A stretch of DNA of 64,000 nt. Source: Lotus japonicus (Eukaryota > Streptophyta > Magnoliopsida > Fabales > Fabaceae). Location: the NCBI RefSeq assembly GCF_012489685.1, contig NC_080042.1, forward strand, positions 82,088,983 through 82,152,982. The letters run 5' to 3'. The notes beneath the pieces were generated by a model. That model saw nothing but the letters and a program-made list of their open reading frames with translations, had not been told where the DNA came from and made no database searches. This document shows, piece by piece, positions 11,567-22,978 of the stretch (position 1 is its first letter; each line of letters opens with the position of its first letter). The translations under genes were made by a program, and so were the position numbers.

Positions 11567-12648
11567 CTAATTCGACGAAATCCCATAGCGGTTTCGCAGG
11601 GAGTCAACAGCCTTCTCAAACGACTGCGAAAGCTCAGTGATAGAAGTCTTACATGCTGAAAGTTTCGAACAAAAATCAATACCAGACAAATGAATAAGTA
11701 CTTGTATGGATATAGACTCAAATTCAGTATCAAGAGTCATAATTTCAACACAATGAAAACTAAGCCTAATTTGAAATTTCACTATACATACCACGCGATG
11801 CGCTGGCCTGTGCATCTGCCATGAACTCATCATAAGAAGCCTGAAAAAACAACAATCAGATTCTAAGATTCAGATTCTCAATTTCTCATCATCGTTTCCA
11901 AACGATAGTTTGAAGTTACAGTGAAGGAAGCAACACCTTCATCGCCTCTCGGCTTTCCGTAATCCGATCTGAGACTTTTTTGTATTCCTTCTCTGCTTCA
12001 TCCATCACTTGCTGACATGCTTGACTCTGCATCTGAACATTCCAAAATAGAAACCGCTAAGCGATTCATGTTTAATCTACAGATCTAACTCAATTCAAAC
12101 GAATTCGTAACTGGTTTTCCAGTGTTTGATTTAGCAATAATTTGATTTTCTAATTACGTTCTCTAATTCGATTTAGCAATTCAAACTAGATCTGAATGTT
12201 CTGGCAAAAGATCAAGCGTCAAGATCCTGTAGAAATCTGTTTGGCTTCCGAGAAAATGTGAAACGATCTCAGAAATACGATTTACAGAGATTAAGAGAAA
12301 GCGCGAGAGGGAAGAAACCTTGAAACGCTTGTGAAGGCGCGAGTGAGAAGCTTCGAGATCCTTGAGGATCTCAGATTGAGAGCGATCGAGTCGGCGCTTG
12401 AGATCGCCGATCCCTGAAGAGGCGAGACTCTTGAGTTCGGAGATGTTGCTCGGAGCTCCGTGATTGCGAGGTGGAGAGGTGCCGGTGGCGAGATTGACGG
12501 TTACTCTCTTCACGCCCTTGGAGGTGGAAGTCGGTCTCGAGAAAATCGCCGATTTCGGTGAATCTTCCGCCGGCGAAGCTTCCGGCGACGGCGTTTTGAG
12601 GAGATCGAACATCGCCGCTGGCTTGGTTTTCTTTCCTCTCTTCTTCAT
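11567..12648 (-). CDS. Unknown conserved-looking basic/coiled-coil protein, 187 aa
   Basis: Four minus-strand exons (12648-12319, 12032-11937, 11840-11792, 11655-11567) join in phase to 187 aa. The N-terminus is basic and Pro/Ser-rich (MKKRGKKTKPAAMFDLL..TPSPEASP), suggesting nuclear location. From about residue 70 to the end the sequence is charged and helical, with heptad-like spacing (LKRRLDRSQSEILKDLEASH; QACQQVMDEAEKEYKKVSDR), so a coiled coil is likely. The end reads SLRNRYGISSN. Two donors are weak (GTTTCT, GTGTTG), but the peptide across both junctions continues the helix pattern. I do not recognise a named family; a chromosomal or cytoskeletal structural role would be a guess. Confidence 0.75.
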
Positions 12649-14050
12649 CTCTTTGATCTTCGAATTTCAAATTTGGCGGTTAACTTCGCGGGTATTTATA
12701 ATATGGCGCTATTTCAAATCTGAAAATGCGTTTATGAACTTAAATTATTCCTATAAATTTTGAAAATCTATCATCTTAAAATAAAAAAAAAAGTATCAAT
12801 TGCTCTACTAATATCAAATATCAATTGATTATTTTATTATATTGTAGTAAACAAGGGATGCTTTAACTCATGTTTTCCTTAATGACAAGAATAAGTGTAG
12901 TAAGATTCTCCGAATAGTTGATGATTGTCTAAACAAAATCAAAATACAAACAAACAACCAACAAATAAAATCGATCTCAAATGCATGATATGTATTGATA
13001 ATTCATAGATTTTTGTAATTGAATTCAATAACATCAGAGCATAAAACATAAATAAAATGAAATAGAAAACAAATCAAAGAGCATATCGATAATGTCGATT
13101 AAATCTTTAAAGGCAATGAAAGATTGAGTTGCGTAGAGAAAAGTAGTGTCAGAGAGATATTGAGTGAGATAGACAAACAAAGAGGAAGTGTGAGAGAGAG
13201 AGAGAGAGTTCTAAGTAAGCAAAAGAGAAAAATAGATGGTGATTGTTGCATGTGAAATGAAACAACTACACACAGACAAAACATGAGAAAAAAATCTCCC
13301 GAACAATCAGTAAGCAAGAAATAGAGCATCTAGAAGGAACCTCGAACACATGAGACCCCAAGGCTAACCTCACTAATTTAATCATATATGGCCCATTATT
13401 TGTATGGAAAAGTTGGATAATGATATGTGTTTGATTTGGTGTTGATGTAAATGTAACGTAATTTCACATATTTTAATGTAAAAATATAAAATTTAACATG
13501 ATGACTTTAATGTGGATCGGAAAAACATAACCTTATCATATTAAATTCGGCGTAATTTATATTGAGTTCATAAAAAATCTATAGACAAACACAAATAGTT
13601 TGTTTAAAAGTATTAAAATGATAATACTTCTTAAAGTATTTTTATTAAAATAAATTGTGATATGTTATTTTCTCATTTTCATAATATATAATGAGTATTC
13701 AACCAGACTCATTGTACACCAATAAAGTGTTAGTATAGTACAAAACAAACTACAAATCTCTTATACACATGCATCTCAACAGGTGACAACATCACAATAT
13801 CCTTATTTGTATTTATCATAAGTTGTCTAACTCGCATCCATGTATAATTTCTGAGAGAGGATGAGAAAGGCTAAGATGCATAGGAAAGAAATTTGCAAGT
13901 GAGTTATTGAAATATCTTGAAAAACATATGATGCTGTTATCCCCATGTTTTGTCGTTTGCATGACGTCGCAGTCGTTGGTGGTGTGGCACATTGACGTGA
14001 GTGACTACGACCTGGCTCCACCAATTTGCAACACGCCACTATCACTCCAT
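12649..14050. other. Intergenic, AT-rich
   Basis: The left part is the promoter of the 187-aa gene. A GA-rich tract with (GA)n runs occurs around 13180-13210. No gene is supported. Confidence 0.35.
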
Positions 14051-14250
14051 CAAGTAGGCCAACATGTGTTGGCTCGGTCCATAAAGACGGGCAATTTCAT
14101 CACAATTGTGTATTAGATTCTCGCTGCTTCTATTAAAATTGTGTTAGTCAGCGATCTGTAAATACTTTTACAAATGACTTGTGATTCCAGAGACGTGTCC
14201 GAACTTATGGGATGGACGGAGTTGAACTCACCCGAACTTTTTCTCTAGCA
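14051..14250 (+). mobile_element. tRNA-derived SINE-like element, copy 2
   Basis: This is a diverged relative of the copy near 9.9 kb. It has an A-box-like GTTGGCTCGGTCCATAAAG, a B-box-like GTGTATTAGATTCTCGC, and the shared body ending ACTCACCCGAACTTTTTCTC. Confidence 0.55.
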
Positions 14251-14439
14251 TCAGCTCAGCCGTGCTGTTAAACACAAAACGAAACGCAGACCCACCTCTG
14301 CGGTGCACTCCTGTTTCTTGAAAAGCTATTATAATGGACATGCATATTTGGTGGACCCTCTCAAAGTAAAACGTTTGTTTATAATAATACGCGTGCATTG
14401 ACTAGGAAAAATCACAAAGCAGAATCAGCAAACTACTTT

Positions 14440-14880
14440 GAGATCATGTATGGACGCGTGGATTGATCCAACTTATCTTCAAATTTTGGATATGCACTTT
14501 AATTAATGTTCCGTACTAGGGAGATCTGACGTCGGAAACTGACAGAAAGTAAACCCTAGCAGAGTACTAAAAATATCACAAAAGGAATATTCTCATTAAA
14601 TGTTCGAAATGTGCTTTTTACAAGGGGTTGACCTCTCCTTTTATAGAGGGAATGGTCATAACGTGGACTTTCTCTGTACTTGGGCCTGACAATCGGGGCC
14701 CAAGCCTCTATACATATAAGACAAAACTAAAGGAATTCTTCCAGCTGGCGCGTGGACCCATCCAAAAGAAGGGCGGGCTTCGACGTTGTTCCACAAACCC
14801 CGCCATGGCTGCTTTCGTTCATCTAAATGCTCGATTTGGGCGGGAATAAGGGATACTTATGTCCCGCCCCGTCCAATTAA
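14440..14880. repeat. Possible retrotransposon-derived segment
   Basis: This stretch is richer in G+C than its surroundings and has no intact frame. It contains TATA-like 'CTTTTATAGAGGG' and a GGGCGGGAATAAGGG motif, and its style recalls an LTR. I found no paired LTR, PBS or target duplication, so the call is tentative. Confidence 0.25.
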
Positions 14881-15034
14881 CATGTGCATAATTTTTCACG
14901 TTGACAAAAATTTAATAAAGTTGTATACCCCTTCTGATGTGATTTCAGAAAGTTTGGTGGATGACTTCAACTTGCATCACCACCCCATGCCAAAGAGATG
15001 GCTTTGAAACTGCAGGTTATTTCCAAATCGCCTA

Positions 15035-15130
15035 ACAATACAGTCCTCACAGTGAAAATCGAACATAAAATTTTATAAGGTGAAGTGATTAGTCCTTGCT
15101 AACTGTAACTGAGCCAAAATCTTGTACACC
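15035..15130 (-). mobile_element. tRNA-derived SINE-like head, minus strand
   Basis: Read on the minus strand it gives an A-box-like TTGGCTCAGTTACAGTTAGC and, about 40 nt later, a B-box-like TTATGTTCGATTTTCAC. The body is short or degraded. It may belong to the same family as the copies at 9.9 and 14.1 kb. Confidence 0.45.
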
Positions 15131-15467
15131 CTTCTAGTGCAATAAACACTGTATTTAAGACATTTTCATGTTGGCAGCTTGAACAATTTGCTGAGCATCA
15201 TTTTGTGAATGTTCAAAATATATAAAATTTCTGAAAAACAGATTTCATACAGGGAAACCAAACAAATTTATTTCCCAAGACATTCTAAATACTAGCTTCC
15301 TAGTTTCTAATTGTCATCTCAACTATAATCAAACAACAAAGACAAACAGCTATAAGTGCCAAAAGCATGGGATACAAACTGCACTTCAAAGATTGAAACT
15401 TAACTATTATGCTAAAAACCTTAAAGAGTAGATCTCATTCACATTATTGTTTTTAAACAAGAAAAAA

Positions 15468-16877
15468 TTAAGTCACCAATTGAGAGCCCTCATCATTTAT
15501 ATCAGTGAGCTCAGAATTCTGGGAGAACTTCATCCATCTCTTTTTCTCCGCATATTTGAGACACGGCTGCATCACAAGGCCAATCGCCACAGCAATGAGG
15601 CTTATAACCAACACTTTGAGGGTGGAGAAATACAGCACAACACCAATCAGTATTGTAGGAGGGATACACATAAGAACTGCTCCTACTGTCCCTCCTGGTA
15701 TCTTGTAAGGTCGAGGCGCGTTCGGGTATCTGATCCTCAACAAAATGAATGCATTGAACTCCAGAATCATTCCAAGACAGTACAAGAAATTTTCTGCAGC
15801 CACAATTTCTTGAAAACTCAGCCATGACAGTAAGAGAACACCGGAGGCCGAGAAAAGTATTCCGATAAGAGGGGTTCCATGGCGAGACCTTATCTTGAAG
15901 AACTCAGGCAACATTCCCCTTTCAGCCATCCCCAGCAGCTGGAAAGAGTCGCTGCTCATTTCAGCAACGAACATTCCCATGTTTGACATTGCTGCAGCAG
16001 CCTGAAGCCACCATCTCAGCCATACTCCTCCGATAATCAAAGCAATCTCCGAGAAGTAACCATCAGTCCACAACTCACGCTTGACAGGAACGGCACCGGT
16101 ACCAATTAGAAGCGGGAAGAAGTATCCCAGAACAACTAGGATCACAGCATAGAACAATGCTTTTGGAAGAGTTTTCTTAGGATTTTCCACTTCTCCAACA
16201 AGAGTACTTATGGAGTCCCAATAATTAAGATTCCAGAATAGAGTATTCAAATACAAATTCCAGTCAACATCATGTAGATTTGCCCCTAACCATCTTGAAG
16301 GTTCTATGTCTGGAATTGACATAAACCCCATAACCACAAAAGGAAGGAGTGAGAAAATCCCCAAAGCAACAGCAACCCATCCCACAATGATTAAACCCCT
16401 ATAGTTCAAGTAAGTAAGAATTATTGTAAGACCCCAGGTTGCAAGAACTCTAGGTAAGCCACCACCTACAGCAGGGACTGCTGACTTAAGATAATCAAGA
16501 AACAGAACTGGGTACAAAGCATTGTCTATCACCCCACTCAGCCATTTCATCCAACCTTGCTGAAACCCCCAATAAGGACCCAAAGCAGATGAAACCCAAA
16601 CCACATAACCACTATTTTCAGGGAACATGGTACCCATCTCAGCAGTAATCAAAGCCTCAGGAACACTCCATATGAGTGGGAACAACAAGAAGCCAAGCAG
16701 GGACAGCAGAGGACCAGCAGCATGCACAGTATCCTCCACACCAAAAGGACCCCCTGAAACCTCATAGAAGATGAGGAACACAAGAGGAAGAACTGAAACT
16801 TTCTTCATGTGATTAGTCTTGGAAGAAGGGAATTCACCAATGGTTACATACTCTTCACCCCTAGTGAACTCCCTCAT
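15468..16877 (-). CDS. Polyamine/amino-acid permease of the PUT/LAT type (APC superfamily)
   Basis: A single coding exon gives 469 aa. The sequence is strongly hydrophobic with about a dozen possible membrane segments. It shows signatures of plant polyamine uptake transporters: [20 protein letters not shown] near the N-terminus, [40 protein letters not shown], and [20 protein letters not shown]. Family knowledge: these are proton-coupled importers of polyamines (and paraquat) in plasma or internal membranes. The frame is open upstream to TTGCAG, which is a good 3' splice site, so I place the start at the first ATG after it ([19 protein letters not shown]). An intronless CDS with a leader intron fits the family. 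Paralogue and exact substrate are not decidable here. Confidence 0.9.
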   Translation of the reverse strand: MREFTRGEEYVTIGEFPSSKTNHMKKVSVLPLVFLIFYEVSGGPFGVEDTVHAAGPLLSLLGFLLFPLIWSVPEALITAEMGTMFPENSGYVVWVSSALGPYWGFQQGWMKWLSGVIDNALYPVLFLDYLKSAVPAVGGGLPRVLATWGLTIILTYLNYRGLIIVGWVAVALGIFSLLPFVVMGFMSIPDIEPSRWLGANLHDVDWNLYLNTLFWNLNYWDSISTLVGEVENPKKTLPKALFYAVILVVLGYFFPLLIGTGAVPVKRELWTDGYFSEIALIIGGVWLRWWLQAAAAMSNMGMFVAEMSSDSFQLLGMAERGMLPEFFKIRSRHGTPLIGILFSASGVLLLSWLSFQEIVAAENFLYCLGMILEFNAFILLRIRYPNAPRPYKIPGGTVGAVLMCIPPTILIGVVLYFSTLKVLVISLIAVAIGLVMQPCLKYAEKKRWMKFSQNSELTDINDEGSQLVT

Positions 16878-16922
16878 AGCAAAACAAGCTTGTTGTCTAG
16901 TATTAGCTGTAGTCCTCAATTT

Positions 16923-17397
16923 CTGCAATCAAAAAACCAAAAGCTTATACATACACCAAAAACACAGTTCAAAGATAACATTGCCAAACAAAGGATCAAA
17001 GAGTTTCAAGTCTCAAGCTATGAAATAAAAATCAGGAAGACACCACACCAGCTTTGTCAATTTTAGCAGCAAGAGCTCCTTCAATTATTCACAGAATCAA
17101 CAAAAGGGTACATCACAAAATAAAGTAAAACGAAAACTTCAATTTCAGAGACTGTGATGAATCAAACACATACACAAACCCCAAAAAATAAAACGGATCT
17201 TGGACACAGATCTCAAATGACCAATCAGAAATAAGAAGAACAAGCCCCCTCAATCAAATTAACAAACCCCTTTATGGAAAAAACTAAGAAGAAGTTATTA
17301 ATTCAATGAAAATTGGAACCCCATTAACAGAAAGAAGAAAAGCTGAGAAATGGTAGTGAGAAAAGGTTAGCGAACCAACCATGAAATGTTTGCTTAC
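16923..17397 (-). other. Leader (5' UTR) intron of the polyamine transporter gene
   Basis: On the minus strand a GTAAGC donor (first base 17397) and a GATTGCAG acceptor (last base 16923) frame a 475-bp intron. It separates the noncoding first exon from the coding exon. Inferred from splice motifs only. Confidence 0.65.
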
Positions 17398-17401
17398 CCT
17401 G

Positions 17402-17461
17402 TCAGGGTAGAGGAGAGAGCATCCTCCGTGGTGAAAATCGAAGTTGAAGGAAAGCTACCAT
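17402..17461 (-). other. Upstream ORF (19 aa) in the polyamine transporter leader
   Basis: MVAFLQLRFSPRRMLSPLP then TGA, located in leader exon 1 and ending 4 nt before the donor site. It lies downstream of the predicted TATA box. Any role in translational control is inference. Confidence 0.6.
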
Positions 17462-17516
17462 GTCTGCTACAATGCAAGGTTTCAGCGTGGAAGCGAAGAG
17501 GAAGAAGAAGAGGAAC

Positions 17517-17525
17517 TTTTTTATA
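17517..17525 (-). promoter_or_regulatory. TATA box of the polyamine transporter gene
   Basis: On the minus strand the sequence reads CTATAAAAAAG. This would place the start of transcription near 17488, just upstream of the uORF ATG. Confidence 0.5.
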
Positions 17526-17604
17526 GAGGAAAACAATTCACGCTAGCTTCGCTTGGATTCAAGTGGGATGAAACAGGTCCCATGAGTAACTTTTATTGTT
17601 TTTT

Positions 17605-18136
17605 GGCTTAATTGCACTTTTGGTCCCCCAACTATTGCCTTCCTGCAAAAATCATCCCTAAACTTCAAAATTAGCAGAAAACGTCCTCCAACTATACATG
17701 CCGTTGCACTTTTGGTCTGCCGTTTGCCTTCCGTGAGAAAACTAACGTGAGAAGTTGATGTGACTCCCTCACGCGTGTCTCACATGACTTTCTTTAGAGA
17801 GCTTGATGAGTGGACAAGTCACATGCTTCTCATGTGACTCTAAAAGGGGGTAATCATGTCTAATTAGGGTTTGTAATTTCATAACCGTTTGAGCCTTTTA
17901 GAGTCACGTGAGAAGTATGTGACTTGTCCAGTCATCAAGCTCTCTAAAGAAAGTCACGGGAGACACACGTGAGGGAGCCACATCAGCTACGCACGTTAAT
18001 TTTCTCACGGAAGGCAAACGACAGACCAAAAGTGCAACGACATGTATAGTTAGAGGACGTTTTTTGCTAATTTTGAAGTTTGGTGACGGTTTTCGCAGGA
18101 AGGCAATAGCTGGGGGACCAAAAGTGCAATTAAGCC
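17605..18136. mobile_element. Palindromic Mutator-like MITE with 9-bp target duplication
   Basis: Two arms of about 243 bp (17605-17847 and 17894-18136) are near-perfect inverted copies around a 46-bp loop. The ends read GGCTTAATTGCACTTTTGG and its complement. The element is flanked by TTGTTTTTT on both sides (17596-17604 and 18137-18145). A 9-bp duplication and long inverted ends are hallmarks of Mutator-like elements. No coding capacity. Confidence 0.88.
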
Positions 18137-18145
18137 TTGTTTTTT

Positions 18146-20230
18146 TTAAGGTAACTTGAATTGGTTTTTTAACTTCTGTTTTCCTTTATACTAGTAAAAC
18201 TAATCTCTTATGTCACCGTTAGCTTATTAAGCGATAGAGTGATCGATGAGTTTTTCAATTCACAACATTTGAGATTTTAAGATAAAATAAATTATATTAG
18301 ACCTAATTTTGTATAGAATCGGTCGAAGAAAGAAAAAATAGGATAAGTGAAAAGAAAATTCTCAAACAAACTCGTCTAGCAAAACTAGTACCTATATAAC
18401 CTTTGCCGCAAGCAAAAAAACCAAATTAAGAGGGGTCTTGAGCTAGTAAAAACTCTGAAGTGTGACGGGCACCCGCTTTAGTTAGGAAATCTGCTTACTT
18501 ATCAAATTACTTAAATGAAAAGTGATATACTTCTTTTTATGTTAGCAAAATTGTATCCTTTTCAGAGATTTTATTTATTGCATGTTAATAATAATATTAA
18601 ATGATAAAAATATAACTATTTATCATTAGATATTTAAGCATTACATTTTCTTTTTATCAGATAGGGTGATTTGGAATGACCTTGTAAATAGATATTTAGG
18701 TTTCTTTTCTTTTTGAAAGAAATTTTACTTGTTTCATATGTCAAGCCTTATATAGATCACCAAGAAAGGAAAAGAGATACACTTTATGTTTATTTCTGTA
18801 CAAGGAAAATAGAAAAGCAACACGACACATCTTTCTCAATAAATTTATCAAATATTCTGAAAACAAAATGTTCATTTCATAGACATCCCAGTTCAAGGGA
18901 GGGGCAGATCAGCTTGGAGAAAAATAATTGAGAGTTCAAAGTATGCTGTTTTTTTATAAATAAAAAAATTGCACATTCTAGAGATCCCTGAACTTTTCTC
19001 ATCCAACCCACATATTCTCTTACTCTTACCACTTCAGCTGTTATTTGAGGACAATCAAAATATGCTTTGATACATAAATTAAAATAGTTTTTTTATGAAC
19101 AATACACACATATATACACACACATATATATATATCGATAAAAGGGAAAAGAATAAACTAGATTATATACATGAACACTTACAAAACGATATTCAGTAAT
19201 ATGTATGGACCATTATATACAAACATTTAATTGAACAAACAAAATATTTAAATGTAATTCATTATATAAGATTTTTCTAAATTTGAGGGATATGCATTCC
19301 TCATTTTCATTCTTATGTAAGCGTTGTCAAATATTAAATTCCTATTATATGATAATAGAGCTTCTAATTTATTTGCATGACTTATACCCTTTTATACATT
19401 ATAGTTCAAAGGTTAAGGATGTATTTGGTTTCACGTGTGACTGTGTGAGTGCACTTAAGTGTACATTTTCCCGACCAAATTGCTTCAATTCTTATCATTT
19501 GAGTACCTCATAGGCTCATACGTACCCCACGTGAGCAAATTGTGTTAAACATGCTCTGAGTTTTCATGATGGCTTGTGCTTTTTTATACTTTAAGTTTGA
19601 TTATTTGTATAAGTTTGACAACTTTTTCAAGCTTTTGCATATTGTTGTATATCACCACATTTAAAGATGGATCACTTGCTTAAAAAAGCTAAAGAACAAC
19701 TACCAAAAGCAAATGTTCAAAAGCGTGCTTTCAGTCAATATTGAACTCTTCAACTAATGAATATACACGAATAACATGAGTTAATATGAAATTAACTGGG
19801 CAGACTGAATAATATTTACAATTAAACTATAATTAGCTTAGAAATATTAATAAATCCATGCGGAAGAATATAGGTTATGTGAATATGTGAAAAATCACCA
19901 TTTTTTATTAAAAGCGAAATAGTTTTTTTTTTTCTTAAAGCATTTTGATAGTAATTGCCCCACCAAATAGCAAGTAACCCTGCGTTGCTGTTGCTGTATA
20001 TCGATGAATAAAGATTTGTTCGCACACTGACACTCAAGTAGTTCAACCGAGATATAAGAACAAAAGAGAAAAATAAGGAAATATAATAAAAAGGAATTGA
20101 GAAATAGAAAGAAAAAGTTAGTGGAAATGTAACGAAAGAAAATGTGGTGTGAATGTGTCAAAACTCCGTATTCAAGAAAAATGAATTGAAAAAGTTGAAA
20201 AAAGAAGTGAAAAGCAAAATTATATCTTTC
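18146..20230. other. AT-rich intergenic DNA
   Basis: No coding frame is supported. Short AC/AT microsatellite-like runs occur near 19105-19135. Confidence 0.3.
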
Positions 20231-20545
20231 ATTAAGCGTAAGCAAGAGGTGTACTTTTTTTCATTTTGTAACAAAGTTTGTGGTGTGTATCGTGCTTTGG
20301 TATACGGTGGTTTGTACCTGAATCGTGGTCTGGAATTACAGACACGGAGGGGCTGGAAATGCAGGCGCGAGGCATCGGCGTCGTCATCGTCATCGTCATG
20401 AGATGGTTGTTGCGTTGCGGTGCGGCGGTTAATGGCGGTGGCAACTACAATTGACTTGGCTATGAGTATGGATCTTCCTCAACTGGAGGGTTTAGATCTT
20501 GGGCAGCATTCTCGCTGTACAGAATGTCCGAAGTAATATAAAAGA
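20231..20545. pseudogene. Possible gene remnant (uncertain strand)
   Basis: This island is less AT-rich than its surroundings. Several frames are open on both strands but are broken by stops. On the minus strand a short segment after a plausible TTCTGTACAG acceptor reads ENAAQDLNPPVEEDPYS then stop; on the plus strand another frame reads LGYEYGSSSTGGFRSWAAF. I recognise no family, and none of the frames forms a whole gene. Confidence 0.2.
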
Positions 20546-20659
20546 TCGAAAAAGATAAAGCTTCACTGGGAACATTAGTTCATGAATTATGATCAGACAC
20601 ATTGCTTAGGAGGCTTATGAGAGTTGGGATGAAAACATATATCAAGTGACATATATCCA

Positions 20660-20790
20660 ATAGACAAAAACAAACGGGCTTACTCCCCTTGGTCTCATAT
20701 GTTCAGAGAGCCCTGTTCGAATTGCAGCTAGGCCATGGGCTAACCATTGTATTTGGGCTTCGCCTAAATTGCTAATGAATGATCTTTAAT
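20660..20790 (+). repeat. Possible SINE-like fragment
   Basis: Contains a B-box-like GCCCTGTTCGAATTGCAG and a GGGCTTCGCC motif seen in some plant tRNA-derived repeats. No convincing A box. Weak call. Confidence 0.25.
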
Positions 20791-21451
20791 TTTTTTTTGA
20801 CAGCAATGATCTTTAATCTTTGACACAAAAACAAATAAAAAAATTCATGTCTCTAGCTTCCTATCACATTCTTCAGCATATTTCATGTTGTTAGTTTATT
20901 TTTATGAAAGACAAGAAGATTAATTGTATAGATAGGAGGTGCATTATTTAATTTTAAGCCAGCATATATGTGTTTTTCATTGATACTTAAATTTGAATAT
21001 TGAACATATTAATTATTTAATTTTCAAATGAACTACTTCAATGAAAATTTTAGAACTTTAGTGATATTAATTAATAAACAAAATTATGATCAAAATCAAC
21101 AAGAGCGGCACAACAGCTAGATATATAACTAAACTTCTTAAACATATAGACATATAGTTCAGTGTTCGAGAATGCATAAGGAAAGGCATACCCCCATTGT
21201 GTTAGTAGTAGTAACTGATACATCGTCATCCAATCGAAATTCATTAAATTAAATATTGAATAGATAATGGAATATAACGAAATGTCAAAATTGAATTTAA
21301 AGGGAAAATAAACGATAAACCGTTTTACCTACGTTTTGAAAATAAATGGTGAGAGGAATATACTTTGCGTTGCGTTACTGAGACCGTGAGACGCACGTGA
21401 AACTGTTCCCACATCCTAGGCCCACACTCTTTGATCCATCCAATGTTTCAA

Positions 21452-21459
21452 TTATAAGT
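21452..21459 (+). promoter_or_regulatory. Possible TATA element of the ACBP gene
   Basis: TTATAAGT lies about 100 bp before the start codon, giving a leader of roughly 70 nt. Confidence 0.4.
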
Positions 21460-21554
21460 ACACCTCGAACGTAACGAAGCTAATCACAATCATCTCATCT
21501 ACTATAACCACATCCAAATCACTCTCATTCTTCCAACCAAATCAAACAAACACC

Positions 21555-22978
21555 ATGGGTTTGCAGGTTTGTCTCCAAATATCTCTGTGCTCTCTTATGT
21601 GTTGTTTGTTTTTCAATTTAGCTTAGATTGTTCTTGCCTTGTGTTTTTTTATTTCATTTCATTTTGTAAAATTTTTGTTGGGATTTTCAGATCCATGCCA
21701 CTGTTTAATTTTTTCATGGGGTCATGGATTTCTGGTTAATAATAAGGGGGCATTTTTTTATTTGTTTTGATTGGTGGGTGTTTTGTTGAGGTTAACAAAT
21801 AGATGGGAATTGTGGTAGGAAAGGAATCTATTGATCTGCATGTAGTCTTCAAGATACTGATTAAATTTTTTGAGGGTTTGATTTTCTTTTATGGATAAAT
21901 GAATGAAAGCAGCTCTCAGATTGGTTAGGGAAATTGTATGTTTCAGTGATTCTGGTTATATTAAAAAATGATTTAATCAACTGTTTGATTAAATTATGGA
22001 CAGAACCCAGTTGTTCAAATAATGTGATTAGCCCATTCTTTTACCTCTGTGAAATCAAAATTCATCAATACTACTACATGCTTAATATCAGGCAGTGGTG
22101 TGAAATCTGTTTTCTGTAGTGAACATGGATTGTTCTTAGAGCAGTTTAATCTGTATAGGAGTCTTATATTTGCTTATGAATATGTTCTGAATTTTGAACT
22201 GATTTTTATTCTTCTATACTGTGCTTTTAAAGAATGACAGTTTAAGCATCACACACTCCTTAATTGATGTCTTGCAGGAGGATTTTGATCAGTATGCTGT
22301 GAAAGCCAAGACTCTGCCAGACAGTACATCTAATGAAAGCAAACTTATTCTCTATGGATTGTTCAAGCAAGCCACTGTTGGACCTGTCAACACCAGTAAG
22401 AGTGCTCTTCTCTTAACCAATAGTATTCAAATCATTGTTTTTGACTGTTGAGTTCTCTTTATTACCTTACCTCAATAAGGGGTGAGATTTTTTAATCCTT
22501 CATGCTCCAGATATTCTTAAGGCTTCTCCTTGTTCATGAATTTGTATATGATTTATAGGCCGTCCTGGGATGTTCAACCCGAGGGACAGAGCTAAATGGG
22601 ATGCATGGAAGAATGTTGAAGGTGAGAAAACAAAATTCAGTTTCAAGTGTCCTGCAAGTGTGTGTGTTCAACAGGATTTCACAAAAAACCACTTTTTTCA
22701 CAAATGTATCCAAGCATAAAGCACTTCATTTTCAACTCATTTTTACTGTAATCAATTTTGTCAAAGTCAATTTTATTCCAAATCAATTGTGAAAACGATG
22801 ATCCAAACACACTTTTCTATTAGACCGCAATGATCAATTTCTTTTTCCTTTTGGTACTTTAATGTTTTCTCATATACATAGAAATCTCTTTTTGCCAGGG
22901 AAATCCAAGGAGGAAGCAATGAACGATTACATCACAAAAGTGAAACAGCTGCTGGAAGAAGCCGGCTTGGCTGCTTGA
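21555..22978 (+). CDS. Small cytosolic acyl-CoA-binding protein (ACBP), 90 aa
   Basis: Four exons (21555-21566, 22278-22395, 22559-22621, 22899-22978) join in phase to 90 aa, the typical length of single-domain ACBPs such as Arabidopsis ACBP6. The protein binds long-chain acyl-CoA esters and carries them in the cytosol. Family signatures are visible: LYGLFKQATVGPVNT, SRPGMFNPRDRAKWDAWKNV and SKEEAMNDYITKVKQLLEE. No signal peptide or membrane segment is present, and the whole protein is the ACB domain. The first coding exon holds only four codons (MGLQ), so the start depends on correct splicing of a 711-bp intron. The third intron contains a sequence ending in ATCCAAACACAC that resembles a MITE fragment. 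Confidence 0.95.

Noticed and set aside
15447..15827. 126-aa plus-strand frame at the 3' end of the polyamine transporter
   Set aside because: Antisense to a well-supported membrane-transporter CDS and without family features.
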